From assembly GCF_005405365.1 (NCBI RefSeq), contig NZ_BJDX01000001.1, positions 62,001 through 126,000 of the forward strand: a DNA stretch of 64,000 nucleotides. Direction: 5' to 3'. Both the position numbers and the translations under genes were made by a program. The notes beneath the pieces were generated by a model. That model did not search any database and was not told where the DNA came from. It worked only from the letters and a program-made list of their open reading frames with translations. Shown piece by piece: positions 9,151-17,264 of this stretch. Origin of the DNA: Enterococcus xiangfangensis (GTDB lineage: Bacteria; Bacillota; Bacilli; Lactobacillales; Enterococcaceae). How positions within the stretch are numbered: position 1 is the first letter of the stretch; each line of letters begins with the position of its first letter.

Positions 9151-9587
9151 TTGATTCCCTCTAAGTAAGTATAGAGATTTACCAGTGCCTTAAGAAAGAC
9201 CTCTTGTTCCTCCGCATTCAAATCTTTAATGGCACTTTTGACCATTTCATGATGAAAATGTTGATGGATTCGAAAGACCAAACGGCCTTTTTTGGTCAAA
9301 CCTAATTTGACTACGCGCCGATCATCCTCACTGCGGATCCGTTCGACATAACCTTTTTTCACTAGTCGATTAATCGAGGTCGTAAGTGTTCCGACCGTCA
9401 CTAGCAATTCTCTAGCTACTTCAGTCGTCGTCTTCTTTTTGTACATCCCGATTGCATCAATGGTATGCATTTCTGTAATCGTTAAATCGCTGAATTGTGA
9501 TTTCTTTAGTTCGTTTTCTTCAATCGATAAAACATCGTTGAAAATTGAAACCAAATAGGTATTTAATTCTTCCCAGTTTTTTTCCAT
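9147..9587 (-). CDS. fabT: MarR-family fatty-acid repressor FabT
   Basis: Winged-helix transcriptional repressor of the fab operon. In streptococci and enterococci FabT binds TTTGAT-N-ATCAAA-type palindromes and uses long-chain acyl-ACP as co-repressor (family knowledge). The 146 residues have the MarR layout: a helical N terminus, the recognition helix around TEVARELLVTVGTLTTSINR and a wing with RSEDDRRVVKLGLTKKGR. It is the first gene of the operon, and two such palindromes lie directly upstream, supporting autoregulation. The call rests on family plus context. Confidence 0.92.
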   Translation of the reverse strand: MEKNWEELNTYLVSIFNDVLSIEENELKKSQFSDLTITEMHTIDAIGMYKKKTTTEVARELLVTVGTLTTSINRLVKKGYVERIRSEDDRRVVKLGLTKKGRLVFRIHQHFHHEMVKSAIKDLNAEEQEVFLKALVNLYTYLEGIK

Positions 9588-9601
9588 GTCATCACCTAAT
9601 T

Positions 9602-9635
9602 AGTTTGATTATCAAATCATTTGATGTTCAAACTA
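9602..9635 (-). promoter_or_regulatory. Two adjacent FabT-type operators
   Basis: TTTGATTATCAAA (9604-9616) is a perfect palindrome around one base. TTTGATGTTCAAA (9620-9632) is a near-perfect second copy, centred 16 bases away, so both lie on a similar helix face. The second overlaps the -10 of the fabT promoter, so occupancy should block transcription. Confidence 0.8.
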
Positions 9636-9660
9636 TATCTTATTTTTTTTGTGAATGCAA
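9632..9660 (-). promoter_or_regulatory. Sigma-A promoter of the fabT operon
   Basis: On the minus strand, TTGCAT (9660-9655) and TATAGT (9637-9632) are separated by exactly 17 bases. The -10 is overlapped by a FabT-type operator. Confidence 0.7.
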
Positions 9661-9730
9661 CAATATTTTTTCAATTAACTAAAAATTAATGCGTATCATT
9701 GAATCCATTTGACTTATTCTACTATAAAAT

Positions 9731-9749
9731 TACTTTGGTAATCAAATGA
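9731..9749 (-). promoter_or_regulatory. Third FabT-like box, upstream of fabT
   Basis: TTTGGTAATCAAA (9734-9746) matches the palindrome with one mismatch. On the minus strand it overlaps a possible second promoter: TTGATT, 18-base spacer, TAGAAT. It may support looping or a second regulated start. Confidence 0.5.
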
Positions 9750-9759
9750 ATTTTTCGAT

Positions 9760-9784
9760 AAAAAAAGAAGCGGCAAGCCGCTTC
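9760..9784 (-). terminator. Terminator of cfa
   Basis: GAAGCGGC/GCCGCTTC is a perfect eight-base stem (9767-9774/9777-9784) followed on the minus strand by six T residues. It directly abuts the cfa stop codon. Confidence 0.88.
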
Positions 9785-10948
9785 CTAGACATTCCGATGC
9801 ATCGGAATCGTATTGTTATTTGGATGAACCAATAGGTATTGGATCACATCGATATTACTGGCTTGGAATGATGCCGCGCAAGCTTGCAAATAAAGATCCC
9901 ACATCCGATAAAAAGCTTCGTCTTTTTGTTCGATAACTTTATCTGCTACTTGATGAAAATTCTTTGTCCAGTGTTCTAAAGTATATTGATAATCACGGCG
10001 CAGACTTTCTAAATCAAGCAATTGCAAATCATTTTCGGTAATGCGTTCGACTAGTTCAGTCACACCAGGAATATAGCCGCCGGGGAAAATGTATTGATTG
10101 ATCCAAGCATTTTTTGCGCCACCTTGTTGTCGGCTGATACCATGGATCAATGCTGTCCCAGATGGTGCTAGATGATCTTTAATAACGTTAAAGTATTCTT
10201 TCAGATTCTCTCCGCCCACATGTTCAAACATTCCGACACTTGTGATGTGATCGAACGTTCCTTTTAAATCGCGATAATCCATCAATTCAACCGAAACAGT
10301 TTCTTCCAAATGTTCTTTTTCGATGATTGCTTGAATGTGTTGGTATTGTTCTTCACTCAAGGTGATCCCTTTAGCTTTTACATTGTATTCTTTTGCCGCA
10401 GTCAGGATCAGTGTTCCCCAGCCACAACCGATATCTAATAATGTCTCATTTGGCTGAATAAATAATTTATCCAAAATATGATGAACTTTATTGATTTGTG
10501 CTTGTTCCAACGTATCCTCTGGTGTTTCGAAATACGCACAAGAATAAGTCAGTGTACGATCCAACCACATTTCATAAAAATCATTGCCTAGATCATAGTG
10601 ACTATGAATGTCATGAGCCGATTGTTTTTTAGTATGTTTTTCTTTTGGCATCCATTTTTTGAAATTCGTATTATGGAAAAAACCGTTCGCTTGGTTGTAA
10701 ACATCGTAAATCAACGCTTGCAAATTTCCTTCGATCTCGATTTTCTTTTCCATATATGCTTCCCCAAGTGCTAACGAAGCATTGCTGACCAATTCCTTTA
10801 CAGGAATCTTTTCATTGAAAATGATTTTGAAGATGACGTCACCTTCAGTGTCACCATATTCTTTAATAGAACCATCCCAAAAAGTCACTTGTGTCTTTTG
10901 AGAAAATGATGGTTTGAACAATTGATTGTATACTTCTTTATCTAACAT
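9785..10948 (-). CDS. cfa: Cyclopropane-fatty-acyl-phospholipid synthase
   Basis: SAM-dependent enzyme that adds a methylene bridge across the double bond of unsaturated acyl chains already in membrane phospholipids, usually in late growth or acid stress. It has 387 residues. The SAM-binding motif is LLDIGCGWGTLI (~residue 168). The substrate-side stretches HSHYDLGNDFYEMWLD and MFEHVGGENLKEYF are typical of Cfa. It is its own transcription unit, closed by a strong terminator, and lies just upstream of the fatty-acid operon. A FabT-like half site lies about 95 bp before the start. Confidence 0.93.
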   Translation of the reverse strand: MLDKEVYNQLFKPSFSQKTQVTFWDGSIKEYGDTEGDVIFKIIFNEKIPVKELVSNASLALGEAYMEKKIEIEGNLQALIYDVYNQANGFFHNTNFKKWMPKEKHTKKQSAHDIHSHYDLGNDFYEMWLDRTLTYSCAYFETPEDTLEQAQINKVHHILDKLFIQPNETLLDIGCGWGTLILTAAKEYNVKAKGITLSEEQYQHIQAIIEKEHLEETVSVELMDYRDLKGTFDHITSVGMFEHVGGENLKEYFNVIKDHLAPSGTALIHGISRQQGGAKNAWINQYIFPGGYIPGVTELVERITENDLQLLDLESLRRDYQYTLEHWTKNFHQVADKVIEQKDEAFYRMWDLYLQACAASFQASNIDVIQYLLVHPNNNTIPMHRNV

Positions 10949-11042
10949 AGCATTGCCTCCTTATAATATCATCTGACTAAAGGCCAATAAATTCAAAAGA
11001 TTTGCATTGGTTTTTCAGAAAAAGGAGATTGTTCTCATGGAA

Positions 11043-11061
11043 ATATAATCAAAAATTATAT
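11043..11061 (-). promoter_or_regulatory. AT-rich inverted repeat upstream of cfa, partial FabT-box match
   Basis: ATATAAT-caaaa-ATTATAT is an inverted repeat about 95 bp before the cfa ATG. On the minus strand the stretch contains TTTTTGATTATATTT, which keeps the left half of the FabT palindrome but not the right half. It is a candidate site only. Confidence 0.3.
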
Positions 11062-11085
11062 GAAACCCTTTTAGTTTAAAAAGAG

Positions 11086-11112
11086 TACAAAAAAAACGGG
11101 TCGCCCCGTTTT
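11086..11112 (-). terminator. Terminator of the YkuJ-like gene
   Basis: An AAAACGGG/CCCGTTTT stem (11093-11100/11105-11112) has a four-base loop and a minus-strand T run. The stem includes the first bases of the stop codon. Confidence 0.8.
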
Positions 11113-11341
11113 ATTGAATCAAATCATAAATTTCCATCGCAACGATGTCAATGTTATCAAATTGATAAGATTGTTTGCTGTCGCTTTCTGTCAGCTCAAA
11201 TGTTTCTGTCGTATTATCATAAGTTACAGTACATTTTTCTACGCCTTCTTTTTCAAAACGACGCAATTGTACTTCATTATCAGTTGATTCAGTCATTGCT
11301 TCCAAGCGTTTAATAATGGCAACTAATTGTGAATGTTTCAT
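11111..11341 (-). CDS. DUF1797 / YkuJ-like small protein
   Basis: A 76-residue cytosolic protein resembling the YkuJ/DUF1797 family of Firmicutes. The pattern is an N-terminal helix (MKHSQLVAIIKRLEAMTE), a central beta segment (RRFEKEGVEKCTVTYDNTTE) and a C terminus with FDNIDIVAMEIYDLI. There is no catalytic motif and no membrane segment. The function of the family is unknown. It has its own terminator, and a GGGGGG-rich ribosome-binding site (AGAAGGGGGGC) precedes the ATG. Family assignment is from recall of the pattern. Confidence 0.75.
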   Translation of the reverse strand: MKHSQLVAIIKRLEAMTESTDNEVQLRRFEKEGVEKCTVTYDNTTETFELTESDSKQSYQFDNIDIVAMEIYDLIQ

Positions 11342-11451
11342 CTAGGTGCCCCCCTTCTTCTCAATTCTGTCTTATTGTATCAAATCCGATCGTATCTTGC
11401 ATTGATTTTCAGCAATTAATTTATGATTTTTTTACTAAATCTAACTTAAGC

Positions 11452-12312
11452 TTACGACCACCACAATTTAATCAATACTTGTGTCCCATCATTTTCAAAA
11501 CCTTGATCGGCTAAACGTTCATAGAGTTCCTCAGCCAGCTTTGTTGCAGGCAGATTAAGTTGCAGTTTTTCCGCTTCATCTAGTGCGATTTTCAGATCTT
11601 TGATAAAGTGTTTAACAAAAAAACCAGGTGAATAATCTTCTTTTAGGATCCGTGGCGCATAATTTGCCATCGACCAATTTTGGGCTGCGCCACCAGACAA
11701 TGTGTCTAAAACCTTAGGGACATCCAAATTAGCTGCTTTAGCATAAACTAACATTTCAGTCATTCCGGTCATCGTTCCGGCGATCATGATTTGATTGGCC
11801 ATCTTCGTATGTTGGCCTGCACCTGCAGAACCTTGCAATGAATAACTTTTTCCCATGATCTCAAATAATGGGATCACTTGGTCATATGTTGACTGATCTC
11901 CGCCGACCATAATCGTCAAAGTCCCATTTTGTGCGCCTAGATCACCGCCAGAAACGGGTGCATCCAATGCAGCTGCTCCTGTTTCTTTTGCCGTTTGATA
12001 AATTCTTTCTGCCAGAGTAGGTGTTGATGTCGTCAAGTCGACCAATAATTTCCCGGTAACCGTTGCGGAAAAGATTCCGTTTGCTCCATAATAGATTTCT
12101 TCAACATCGCTAGGGTAGCCAACCATTGAAAAAATGATCTCGCTAGTTGCCGCAACTGCCGCTGGTGTTTCCTGCCAAATCGCACCGTTCGCTACTAGCT
12201 CATCTGTTTTGCTCTTTGTTCGGTTGTATACTGCAACGTCATGACCTACGGCTAAAAAATGTTTGACGATCGATTTTCCCATCACGCCTGTACCGATAAA
12301 TCCTATTTTCAT
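11452..12312 (-). CDS. NAD(P)-dependent 3-hydroxyisobutyrate-dehydrogenase-like oxidoreductase
   Basis: Member of the beta-hydroxyacid dehydrogenase family, 286 residues. The dinucleotide-binding motif is MKIGFIGTGVMGKSIVKHF. The substrate-binding signature DAPVSGGDLGAQNGTLTIMV is near residue 120 and the catalytic lysine region GQHTKMANQIMIAG near residue 170. All key elements are intact. The natural substrate (3-hydroxyisobutyrate, glyoxylate, succinic semialdehyde or another short hydroxyacid) cannot be told. It sits between the bgsAB-like genes and the YkuJ-like gene, with terminators separating it from both. Confidence 0.85.
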   Translation of the reverse strand: MKIGFIGTGVMGKSIVKHFLAVGHDVAVYNRTKSKTDELVANGAIWQETPAAVAATSEIIFSMVGYPSDVEEIYYGANGIFSATVTGKLLVDLTTSTPTLAERIYQTAKETGAAALDAPVSGGDLGAQNGTLTIMVGGDQSTYDQVIPLFEIMGKSYSLQGSAGAGQHTKMANQIMIAGTMTGMTEMLVYAKAANLDVPKVLDTLSGGAAQNWSMANYAPRILKEDYSPGFFVKHFIKDLKIALDEAEKLQLNLPATKLAEELYERLADQGFENDGTQVLIKLWWS

Positions 12313-12330
12313 ATTGATTTCCCTCCAAAT

Positions 12331-12369
12331 AAAAATAATCCATCTCCAGTATACATGAAGAGATGGATT
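12331..12369 (-). terminator. Terminator after bgsB
   Basis: An AATCCATCTC/GAGATGGATT ten-base stem (12337-12346/12360-12369) has a 13-base loop and is followed on the minus strand by ATTTTTATTT. Confidence 0.7.
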
Positions 12370-12375
12370 TCAGCT

Positions 12376-13614
12376 TTATTTATCTTCGCCATTTCTCAGC
12401 GAATTGATCCGAACACGCATTTTTCGAACTGTTCGAGCAGGTATTTTTTCTTCACTATGGTTTTCATCATAGTAAACAATCATTTCTTGATAAAATTTAA
12501 AGATCTCACTGCCAAATCGTTCAGCAGAGATTTCGATCAGTTTATTTTGTCGAACATGTGGATCTAACGGGATTTGTTGTTGCGCATAACGGATAAAACT
12601 ATCGCTGAAGTCAGAATCTTTTTCAAAAGTGATCCCTAAAGATTCATCGTCTAGCAGTTGATTTAAATAATCATTTCCTTCAACGATACATTGTGTCCCT
12701 GAAGCGATTGCTTCGGCATAGGTCAATCCTTGTGTTTCTGATGTCGAAGCACTGACAAAATAATCTGCCGCATGGTAATAATACGCAACATCTTGATGAT
12801 CCACCTCGCCAGTAAATTGTACATAGTCTTCGATCCCAAGTTCTCGTGTGAGTTCTTCCAACTCTTCACGATAGGGTCCTTTACCAACGATCACAAGTCG
12901 AGCCGTGGGGTAACTCATCAAAATTTCTGGAAATTGCTGTACGATGACATGAATATTTTTTTCATAAGAAAGACGGCTTAGTGATAAGATCATCAGTTCA
13001 CCCGGCTTGATCCCTAGTTTTTCTCTAAGGCGTTCTGTATCTTCTCTTGTGATATCCGAGCGAATAAACTGTGCGACTTCAATCCCGGTCGGAATGATTC
13101 GCATTGGAATATCTACCTCATAGCGTTGCAATGTGTCTACGACTCGCTTGCTTGGACAAACGACACCTGTTGAATGATTAATGAACATCTTGATAAAATG
13201 TTTGACATGCGTCGGTCTAACGACTTTGCCATTGGCGATATAATGAAGATAGTCCTCATACATCGTATGATACGTATGGACGACTGGGATCCGTAAACGA
13301 TTGGCAACCATTTTACCTAAAAATCCGGCACCAAATTCCGTATGAGTATGAATAAGTTCTAATTCTAATTCTTTTGCGATCCGATAAGCGAACCAGATTC
13401 CCCGTACGACGATTCGCCGATCCGTGAAAGAGACAAAAGGAACACTCGGCATTCGCACGATGTCTTTTTCAAATTCATCGGCATCTGGATCTGTTGTTGT
13501 AAAAATGTATACTTCATGACCTTGTTTTTCGAGTTCCTTTTTTAATGTTCTAATTGACGTTGCTACCCCGCTGACTTGAGGGAAATAGGTATCTGTAAAA
13601 AAGCCGATCCGCAC
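12376..13614 (-). CDS. bgsB: Glycolipid glycosyltransferase, BgsB/LafA-like (GT4)
   Basis: GT-B glycosyltransferase of family GT4, 412 residues, probably transferring glucose from UDP-glucose to diacylglycerol to give monoglucosyl-DAG. That glycolipid is the precursor of the lipoteichoic-acid anchor. The N terminus MRIGFFTDTYFPQVSGVATS and the donor-site region SASTSETQGLTYAEAIASG are typical of LafA/BgsB enzymes. It acts at the cytoplasmic membrane face. It follows bgsA by 15 bp, as in E. faecalis where the pair also lies near the fab operon. Sugar and acceptor are inferred from family and context. Confidence 0.8.
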   Translation of the reverse strand: MRIGFFTDTYFPQVSGVATSIRTLKKELEKQGHEVYIFTTTDPDADEFEKDIVRMPSVPFVSFTDRRIVVRGIWFAYRIAKELELELIHTHTEFGAGFLGKMVANRLRIPVVHTYHTMYEDYLHYIANGKVVRPTHVKHFIKMFINHSTGVVCPSKRVVDTLQRYEVDIPMRIIPTGIEVAQFIRSDITREDTERLREKLGIKPGELMILSLSRLSYEKNIHVIVQQFPEILMSYPTARLVIVGKGPYREELEELTRELGIEDYVQFTGEVDHQDVAYYYHAADYFVSASTSETQGLTYAEAIASGTQCIVEGNDYLNQLLDDESLGITFEKDSDFSDSFIRYAQQQIPLDPHVRQNKLIEISAERFGSEIFKFYQEMIVYYDENHSEEKIPARTVRKMRVRINSLRNGEDK

Positions 13615-13629
13615 GTCTATTCCTCCAAA

Positions 13630-14673
13630 CTATTTCGTGACTTTTGCATAGATCTGATGATCATAAGGCTGCTCCAAAACTTCTTGATAAACAGCTTTTA
13701 ATTCTGCACCAATTTGTGTGATACTTTTTTCCTGGGCTGTTTTAAAACCAGCCATCGAAAGATTTGGCAACTGATGTTCGACTAACTGATGGATCAAACG
13801 TTCAAATCCCTGATTGTCATTTCCCATGTAACAATTCGTACGATCTTCCATCCAACCATCATAGACTGGAATATTTCTTAGTAAAACTTGCTGCTGACTG
13901 GCTAAAGCTTCCAAAACAACGATTCCTTCCGTTTCTTCATATGAAGGAAAGAAAAATAAGTCTGCACCAGAATACGCCCCTTCAATCAAATCACCATTGA
14001 TATAACCAGGGAAGATAACATTTTCTGGATGATCTTTTTTCACCACTTGCCGAACGGCTGCTGGGATCGAAAGCATCGGTACATCTCCAAACCAAATAAA
14101 CGTATATTCGGGCATTTTTTTAGCGATTTCAACAAAATCTAAGATTCCCTTGCGTTCAAAAAATAATCCGACACAAATCACGACTTTTTGTGTTTCTGAT
14201 AGTTTAAAATACTTCCGAAAAGCCGCTTCTTTTTTCTCATCAGGATAATATTTTTTTAAATCAATTCCATTTGAAATCGCTGAAATTGGCTGTGTTAAGC
14301 CGTAACTGCGCAATAGTTTTTTTGAATAAGGTGTCGGTGTGATCAGATGATCTGCCTGTTGATACAATGCAACAAGCCATTTTTTTACTAAAGGAGCTAA
14401 CTGATTTGAGCCGACAAAAGAATTGCGGAAATCTTCCTCAGTAGAGTGCGCATGAAAAACGACTTTTTTCCCAAGTTTTTTTGCTTTTCTGACCATTTGC
14501 AAACTTTTTGGTCCATAAGTATTAATATGCAGCAGATCATAATCTGTCGCTTTCGGATCAAGCGTATAATCAATTCCCATAGAAGCTAAGGCTCGTTTTT
14601 GATGACTCAAAGCACGGCCAATGCCAGATTTTCCAATAATGTTCTGACCTTCAAAGTAAAGTAAAATTTTCAT
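13630..14673 (-). CDS. bgsA: Glycolipid glycosyltransferase, BgsA-like (GT4)
   Basis: GT4 glycosyltransferase of about 347 residues. It is thought to add the second glucose to monoglucosyl-diacylglycerol, giving diglucosyl-DAG for lipoteichoic-acid anchoring and membrane balance. The N-terminal region IGRALSHQKRAL and the donor-site ExxGIVVLEALA pattern (SYEETEGIVVLEALAS, ~residue 255) are intact. I chose the ATG at 14673, which has AAGGAGG seven bases upstream; a start at 14694 would lie upstream of that site. It is the first gene of a two-gene unit with bgsB. The assignment depends on synteny with E. faecalis. Confidence 0.78.
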   Translation of the reverse strand: MKILLYFEGQNIIGKSGIGRALSHQKRALASMGIDYTLDPKATDYDLLHINTYGPKSLQMVRKAKKLGKKVVFHAHSTEEDFRNSFVGSNQLAPLVKKWLVALYQQADHLITPTPYSKKLLRSYGLTQPISAISNGIDLKKYYPDEKKEAAFRKYFKLSETQKVVICVGLFFERKGILDFVEIAKKMPEYTFIWFGDVPMLSIPAAVRQVVKKDHPENVIFPGYINGDLIEGAYSGADLFFFPSYEETEGIVVLEALASQQQVLLRNIPVYDGWMEDRTNCYMGNDNQGFERLIHQLVEHQLPNLSMAGFKTAQEKSITQIGAELKAVYQEVLEQPYDHQIYAKVTK

Positions 14674-14785
14674 GTAATGCCTCCTTAAAAGCAAATTAAT
14701 TATATCATAAGCATTTGAGCTTTATCTCAACCTATAGTCTGATTTTAACCTGAAAATGTCACTTTCAGCCACTTTACTGATTACA

Positions 14786-14818
14786 CAAAAAAACCGTTGC
14801 CCATTTCAGGCAACGGTT
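14786..14818 (-). terminator. Terminator of ptsHI
   Basis: AACCGTTGCC/GGCAACGGTT is a perfect ten-base stem (14792-14801/14809-14818) with a seven-base loop and seven T residues on the minus strand, a few bases after the ptsI stop. Confidence 0.9.
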
Positions 14819-14831
14819 CAAGTTTCTTGAT

Positions 14832-16559
14832 TTATTTTACGTATTGCTTAACTAGCTCTTCGACTTCTTCCATCGTATCGCATTCTTTCAAGGCTTTTTC
14901 AGCTAATTCAGCCATGTCAGTCGTTGATAGACGTTTCATCAAACTACGTGTTCTAAGAACAGATGTCGCACTCATTGAGAACTCATCTAATCCCATACCC
15001 ATTAATAACGGAACAGCGGTTTGATCGCCGGCCATTTCGCCACACATACCTGCCCATTTGCCTTCAGCATGCGCTGCATCGATCACGTTTTTGATCAAAC
15101 GTAAAATTGATGGGTTATATGGTTGGTATAAGTATGAAACGCGTTCGTTCATCCGATCAGCTGCCATTGTGTATTGGATCAAATCGTTTGTTCCAATACT
15201 GAAGAAGTCAACTTCTTTAGCAAACTTGTCAGCTAAAACAGCCGCTGCAGGGATTTCGATCATGATTCCGACTTGGATCGTGTCAGAAACTTTCACGCCT
15301 TCTTTAACAAGTTTTTCTTTTTCTTCAACGAACAATTTCTTCGCTGCACGGAATTCTTTTAATGTTGCGACCATTGGGAACATGATGCGTAAGTTTCCGT
15401 GAACAGAAGCGCGCAACAATGCACGTAACTGTGTACGGAACATGTCGTCGCCTAATTCAGATAAACTGATACGCAATGCACGATAACCCAAGAATGGATT
15501 CATTTCGTGAGGTAATGTTAAGTAAGGTAATTCTTTGTCTCCACCAATATCCATTGTACGAACAACGACCGGTTTGTCGCCCATGCCTTCTAAAACGGCT
15601 TTGTAAGCTTCAAATTGATCATCTTCAGTTGGGAAATCAGAAGAATCCATATATAGAAATTCTGTACGATACAGCCCAATCGCTTCAGCGCCATTGTTAT
15701 GAACGCCTTCAAGGTCTTTTGGTGTACCGATATTAGCTGCTAATTCAAAGTGCTTGCCGTCTGCAGTAATAGTTTCCGCATCTTTCAGCTTATCCCATTC
15801 TGCTTTTTGCGTCGCATAAACTTCGCCGGCTTTTTTGTATTCAGCTGCTTGTTCGTCAGTTGGGTTCACGATTGTTTCGCCAGTGATCCCGTTAACTGCA
15901 AGCAATACACCGTCTTTAGCTTTAGCAGTGATTTCTTTTGTCCCAACGATTGCTGGAATCTCTAATGAACGAGCCATGATTGCTGAGTGTGATGTCCGTC
16001 CGCCGATATCAGTAACAAAAGCTTTTACGAAATTTTTATCTAATTGCGCTGTATCACTTGGCGTCAAGTCATGTGCGACAACGACAACTTCTTCATCGAT
16101 CATTGATGGATCTGGTAATGTCGCGCCTAATAAATGTGCCATTACACGTTTTGTAACATCACGGATATCTGCTGCACGTTCTTGCATATAAGCGTTATCA
16201 TCCATCGCCTCGAACATGCCGATATACATATCAGTTACTTCTTTAAGTGAACTTTCAGCATTCACTTTATTATCTTGAATATGTTGTTTGATTTGACCAA
16301 TCATTTCTGGATCTGAAAGAACCATTAAATGAGCATCAAAAACTTGTGCTTCTTCTTCACCTAAGCTCTTTGCTGCTTTATCCCGAATTTTTTCTAATTC
16401 AGCAGAAGAAGCTGCCAAAGCGTCGTCTAAACGCTTTTCTTCGGCAGCAGTGTCTTCTACATTATTTTGTTTGAAAGATAAATCCGGTTGTACTAGCAGA
16501 TAAGCTTTTGCAACGGCAACGCCATCGCTTGCGGCAATACCTTTTAGTAATTCAACCAT
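14832..16559 (-). CDS. ptsI: Phosphoenolpyruvate-protein phosphotransferase (PTS enzyme I)
   Basis: First enzyme of the phosphotransferase system: it autophosphorylates from PEP and passes the phosphate to HPr. It has 575 residues. The phospho-His lies in [20 protein letters not shown] (~residue 190). The PEP-binding TIM-barrel follows, with [13 protein letters not shown] and [14 protein letters not shown] motifs, and an active-site Cys in GMCGEMAGD. It starts within the ptsH stop (TAATG), so HPr and enzyme I are coupled. It controls uptake of most sugars and, through HPr, catabolite repression. Confidence 0.97.
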   Translation of the reverse strand: MVELLKGIAASDGVAVAKAYLLVQPDLSFKQNNVEDTAAEEKRLDDALAASSAELEKIRDKAAKSLGEEEAQVFDAHLMVLSDPEMIGQIKQHIQDNKVNAESSLKEVTDMYIGMFEAMDDNAYMQERAADIRDVTKRVMAHLLGATLPDPSMIDEEVVVVAHDLTPSDTAQLDKNFVKAFVTDIGGRTSHSAIMARSLEIPAIVGTKEITAKAKDGVLLAVNGITGETIVNPTDEQAAEYKKAGEVYATQKAEWDKLKDAETITADGKHFELAANIGTPKDLEGVHNNGAEAIGLYRTEFLYMDSSDFPTEDDQFEAYKAVLEGMGDKPVVVRTMDIGGDKELPYLTLPHEMNPFLGYRALRISLSELGDDMFRTQLRALLRASVHGNLRIMFPMVATLKEFRAAKKLFVEEKEKLVKEGVKVSDTIQVGIMIEIPAAAVLADKFAKEVDFFSIGTNDLIQYTMAADRMNERVSYLYQPYNPSILRLIKNVIDAAHAEGKWAGMCGEMAGDQTAVPLLMGMGLDEFSMSATSVLRTRSLMKRLSTTDMAELAEKALKECDTMEEVEELVKQYVK

Positions 16560-16825
16560 TATTCGGATAATCCTTCCTTCTTCATTGTTTCTACGATTGC
16601 TTCGATTGCTTCTTTTTCGTCAGCGCCTTCAGCAGTAATAGTCACATCAGAACCTTGGCCAACACCTAGAGACATAACTCCCATGATTGATTTAAGGTTA
16701 ACTGATTTTCCTTTATACTCTAAGTTGATGTCAGAGTTAAATTTGCTTGCAGCTTGCACTAATAAAGTTGCAGGACGTGCATGAATCCCTGTTTCTGCTA
16801 CTACGTGAAAATCTTTTTTTTCCAT
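16559..16825 (-). CDS. ptsH: Phosphocarrier protein HPr
   Basis: HPr, 88 residues. His15 (in [12 protein letters not shown]) accepts phosphate from enzyme I. Ser46 (in [12 protein letters not shown]) is the site for HPr kinase, so both transport and CcpA co-repressor roles are intact. I chose the ATG at 16825: AAAGGAG lies eight bases upstream and the numbering puts the two phosphosites at the canonical 15 and 46. An in-frame start nine codons earlier would break that numbering. The 5' leader contains a possible nested hairpin at 16868-16903. Confidence 0.96.
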   Translation of the reverse strand: MEKKDFHVVAETGIHARPATLLVQAASKFNSDINLEYKGKSVNLKSIMGVMSLGVGQGSDVTITAEGADEKEAIEAIVETMKKEGLSE

Positions 16826-16867
16826 ATTGACCGTTCTCCTTTGTAAAAACAAATGTTTTTTTATGTT

Positions 16868-16903
16868 AGGGCATCCATGATACTATCCATCATTTTAAGC
16901 CCT
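16868..16903 (-). other. Possible leader hairpin of ptsH
   Basis: AGGGC/GCCCT arms enclose a smaller ATGAT/ATCAT stem about 45-80 bases before the HPr start. No T run follows. The region 16826-17264 otherwise holds the divergent control region for ptsH and clpE; I could not place the ptsH promoter with confidence. Confidence 0.3.
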
Positions 16904-17083
16904 TCATTTCCTTAGATTACCATTTTTTGGCGGTGGATACAACCAATTTTAATTGATTTATTCTCGCAGAATGTATCCCCTTTCTTAAAATACTCGCTTC
17001 AATCGGATAACTCCCCTATTTCTCCTGTTTTCATATATATTCCATAACAATCTTATCGCTTAAAGAGACGTTGCATCATTATT

Positions 17084-17110
17084 TTAGCACTCTAGTTGGT
17101 CGATTGCTAA
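17084..17110 (+). promoter_or_regulatory. CIRCE-like HrcA operator upstream of clpE
   Basis: TTAGCACTC, nine bases, GATTGCTAA. This matches the CIRCE consensus TTAGCACTC-N9-GAGTGCTAA with one mismatch and exact spacing. It lies 17 bp before the clpE -35 box, rather than between transcription start and gene as is more usual. Confidence 0.75.
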
Positions 17111-17127
17111 TTTTTTGAGCAAACTGT

Positions 17128-17155
17128 TTGCTTTTATCAAAAATCACGCTATAAT
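17128..17155 (+). promoter_or_regulatory. clpE promoter
   Basis: TTGCTT (17128-17133), 16-base spacer and a perfect TATAAT (17150-17155). It is flanked by a CIRCE-like element upstream and a CtsR box downstream. Confidence 0.75.
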
Positions 17156-17163
17156 TGTTTCAA

Positions 17164-17180
17164 GGTCAGCAATGGTCAAA
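17164..17180 (+). promoter_or_regulatory. CtsR operator of clpE
   Basis: GGTCAGCAATGGTCAAA is a direct heptad repeat fitting the CtsR box (A/GGTCAAA-NAN-A/GGTCAAA) with one deviation. It starts eight bases after the -10, so CtsR would block the transcription start. An inverted third heptad (CTGACC) follows at 17184-17189. Confidence 0.85.
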
Positions 17181-17264
17181 GAACTGACCAGCGTATCTTT
17201 TTACTAGATTCGCTTACTCGATGTACAATGGAAGAAACAATCAACTATTGAAAGGGTGAAAATA

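Noticed and set aside
16950..17070. Several TTG...TAT pairs considered as the ptsH promoter
   Set aside because: None had both acceptable boxes and a 16-18 base spacer, so no promoter was called.
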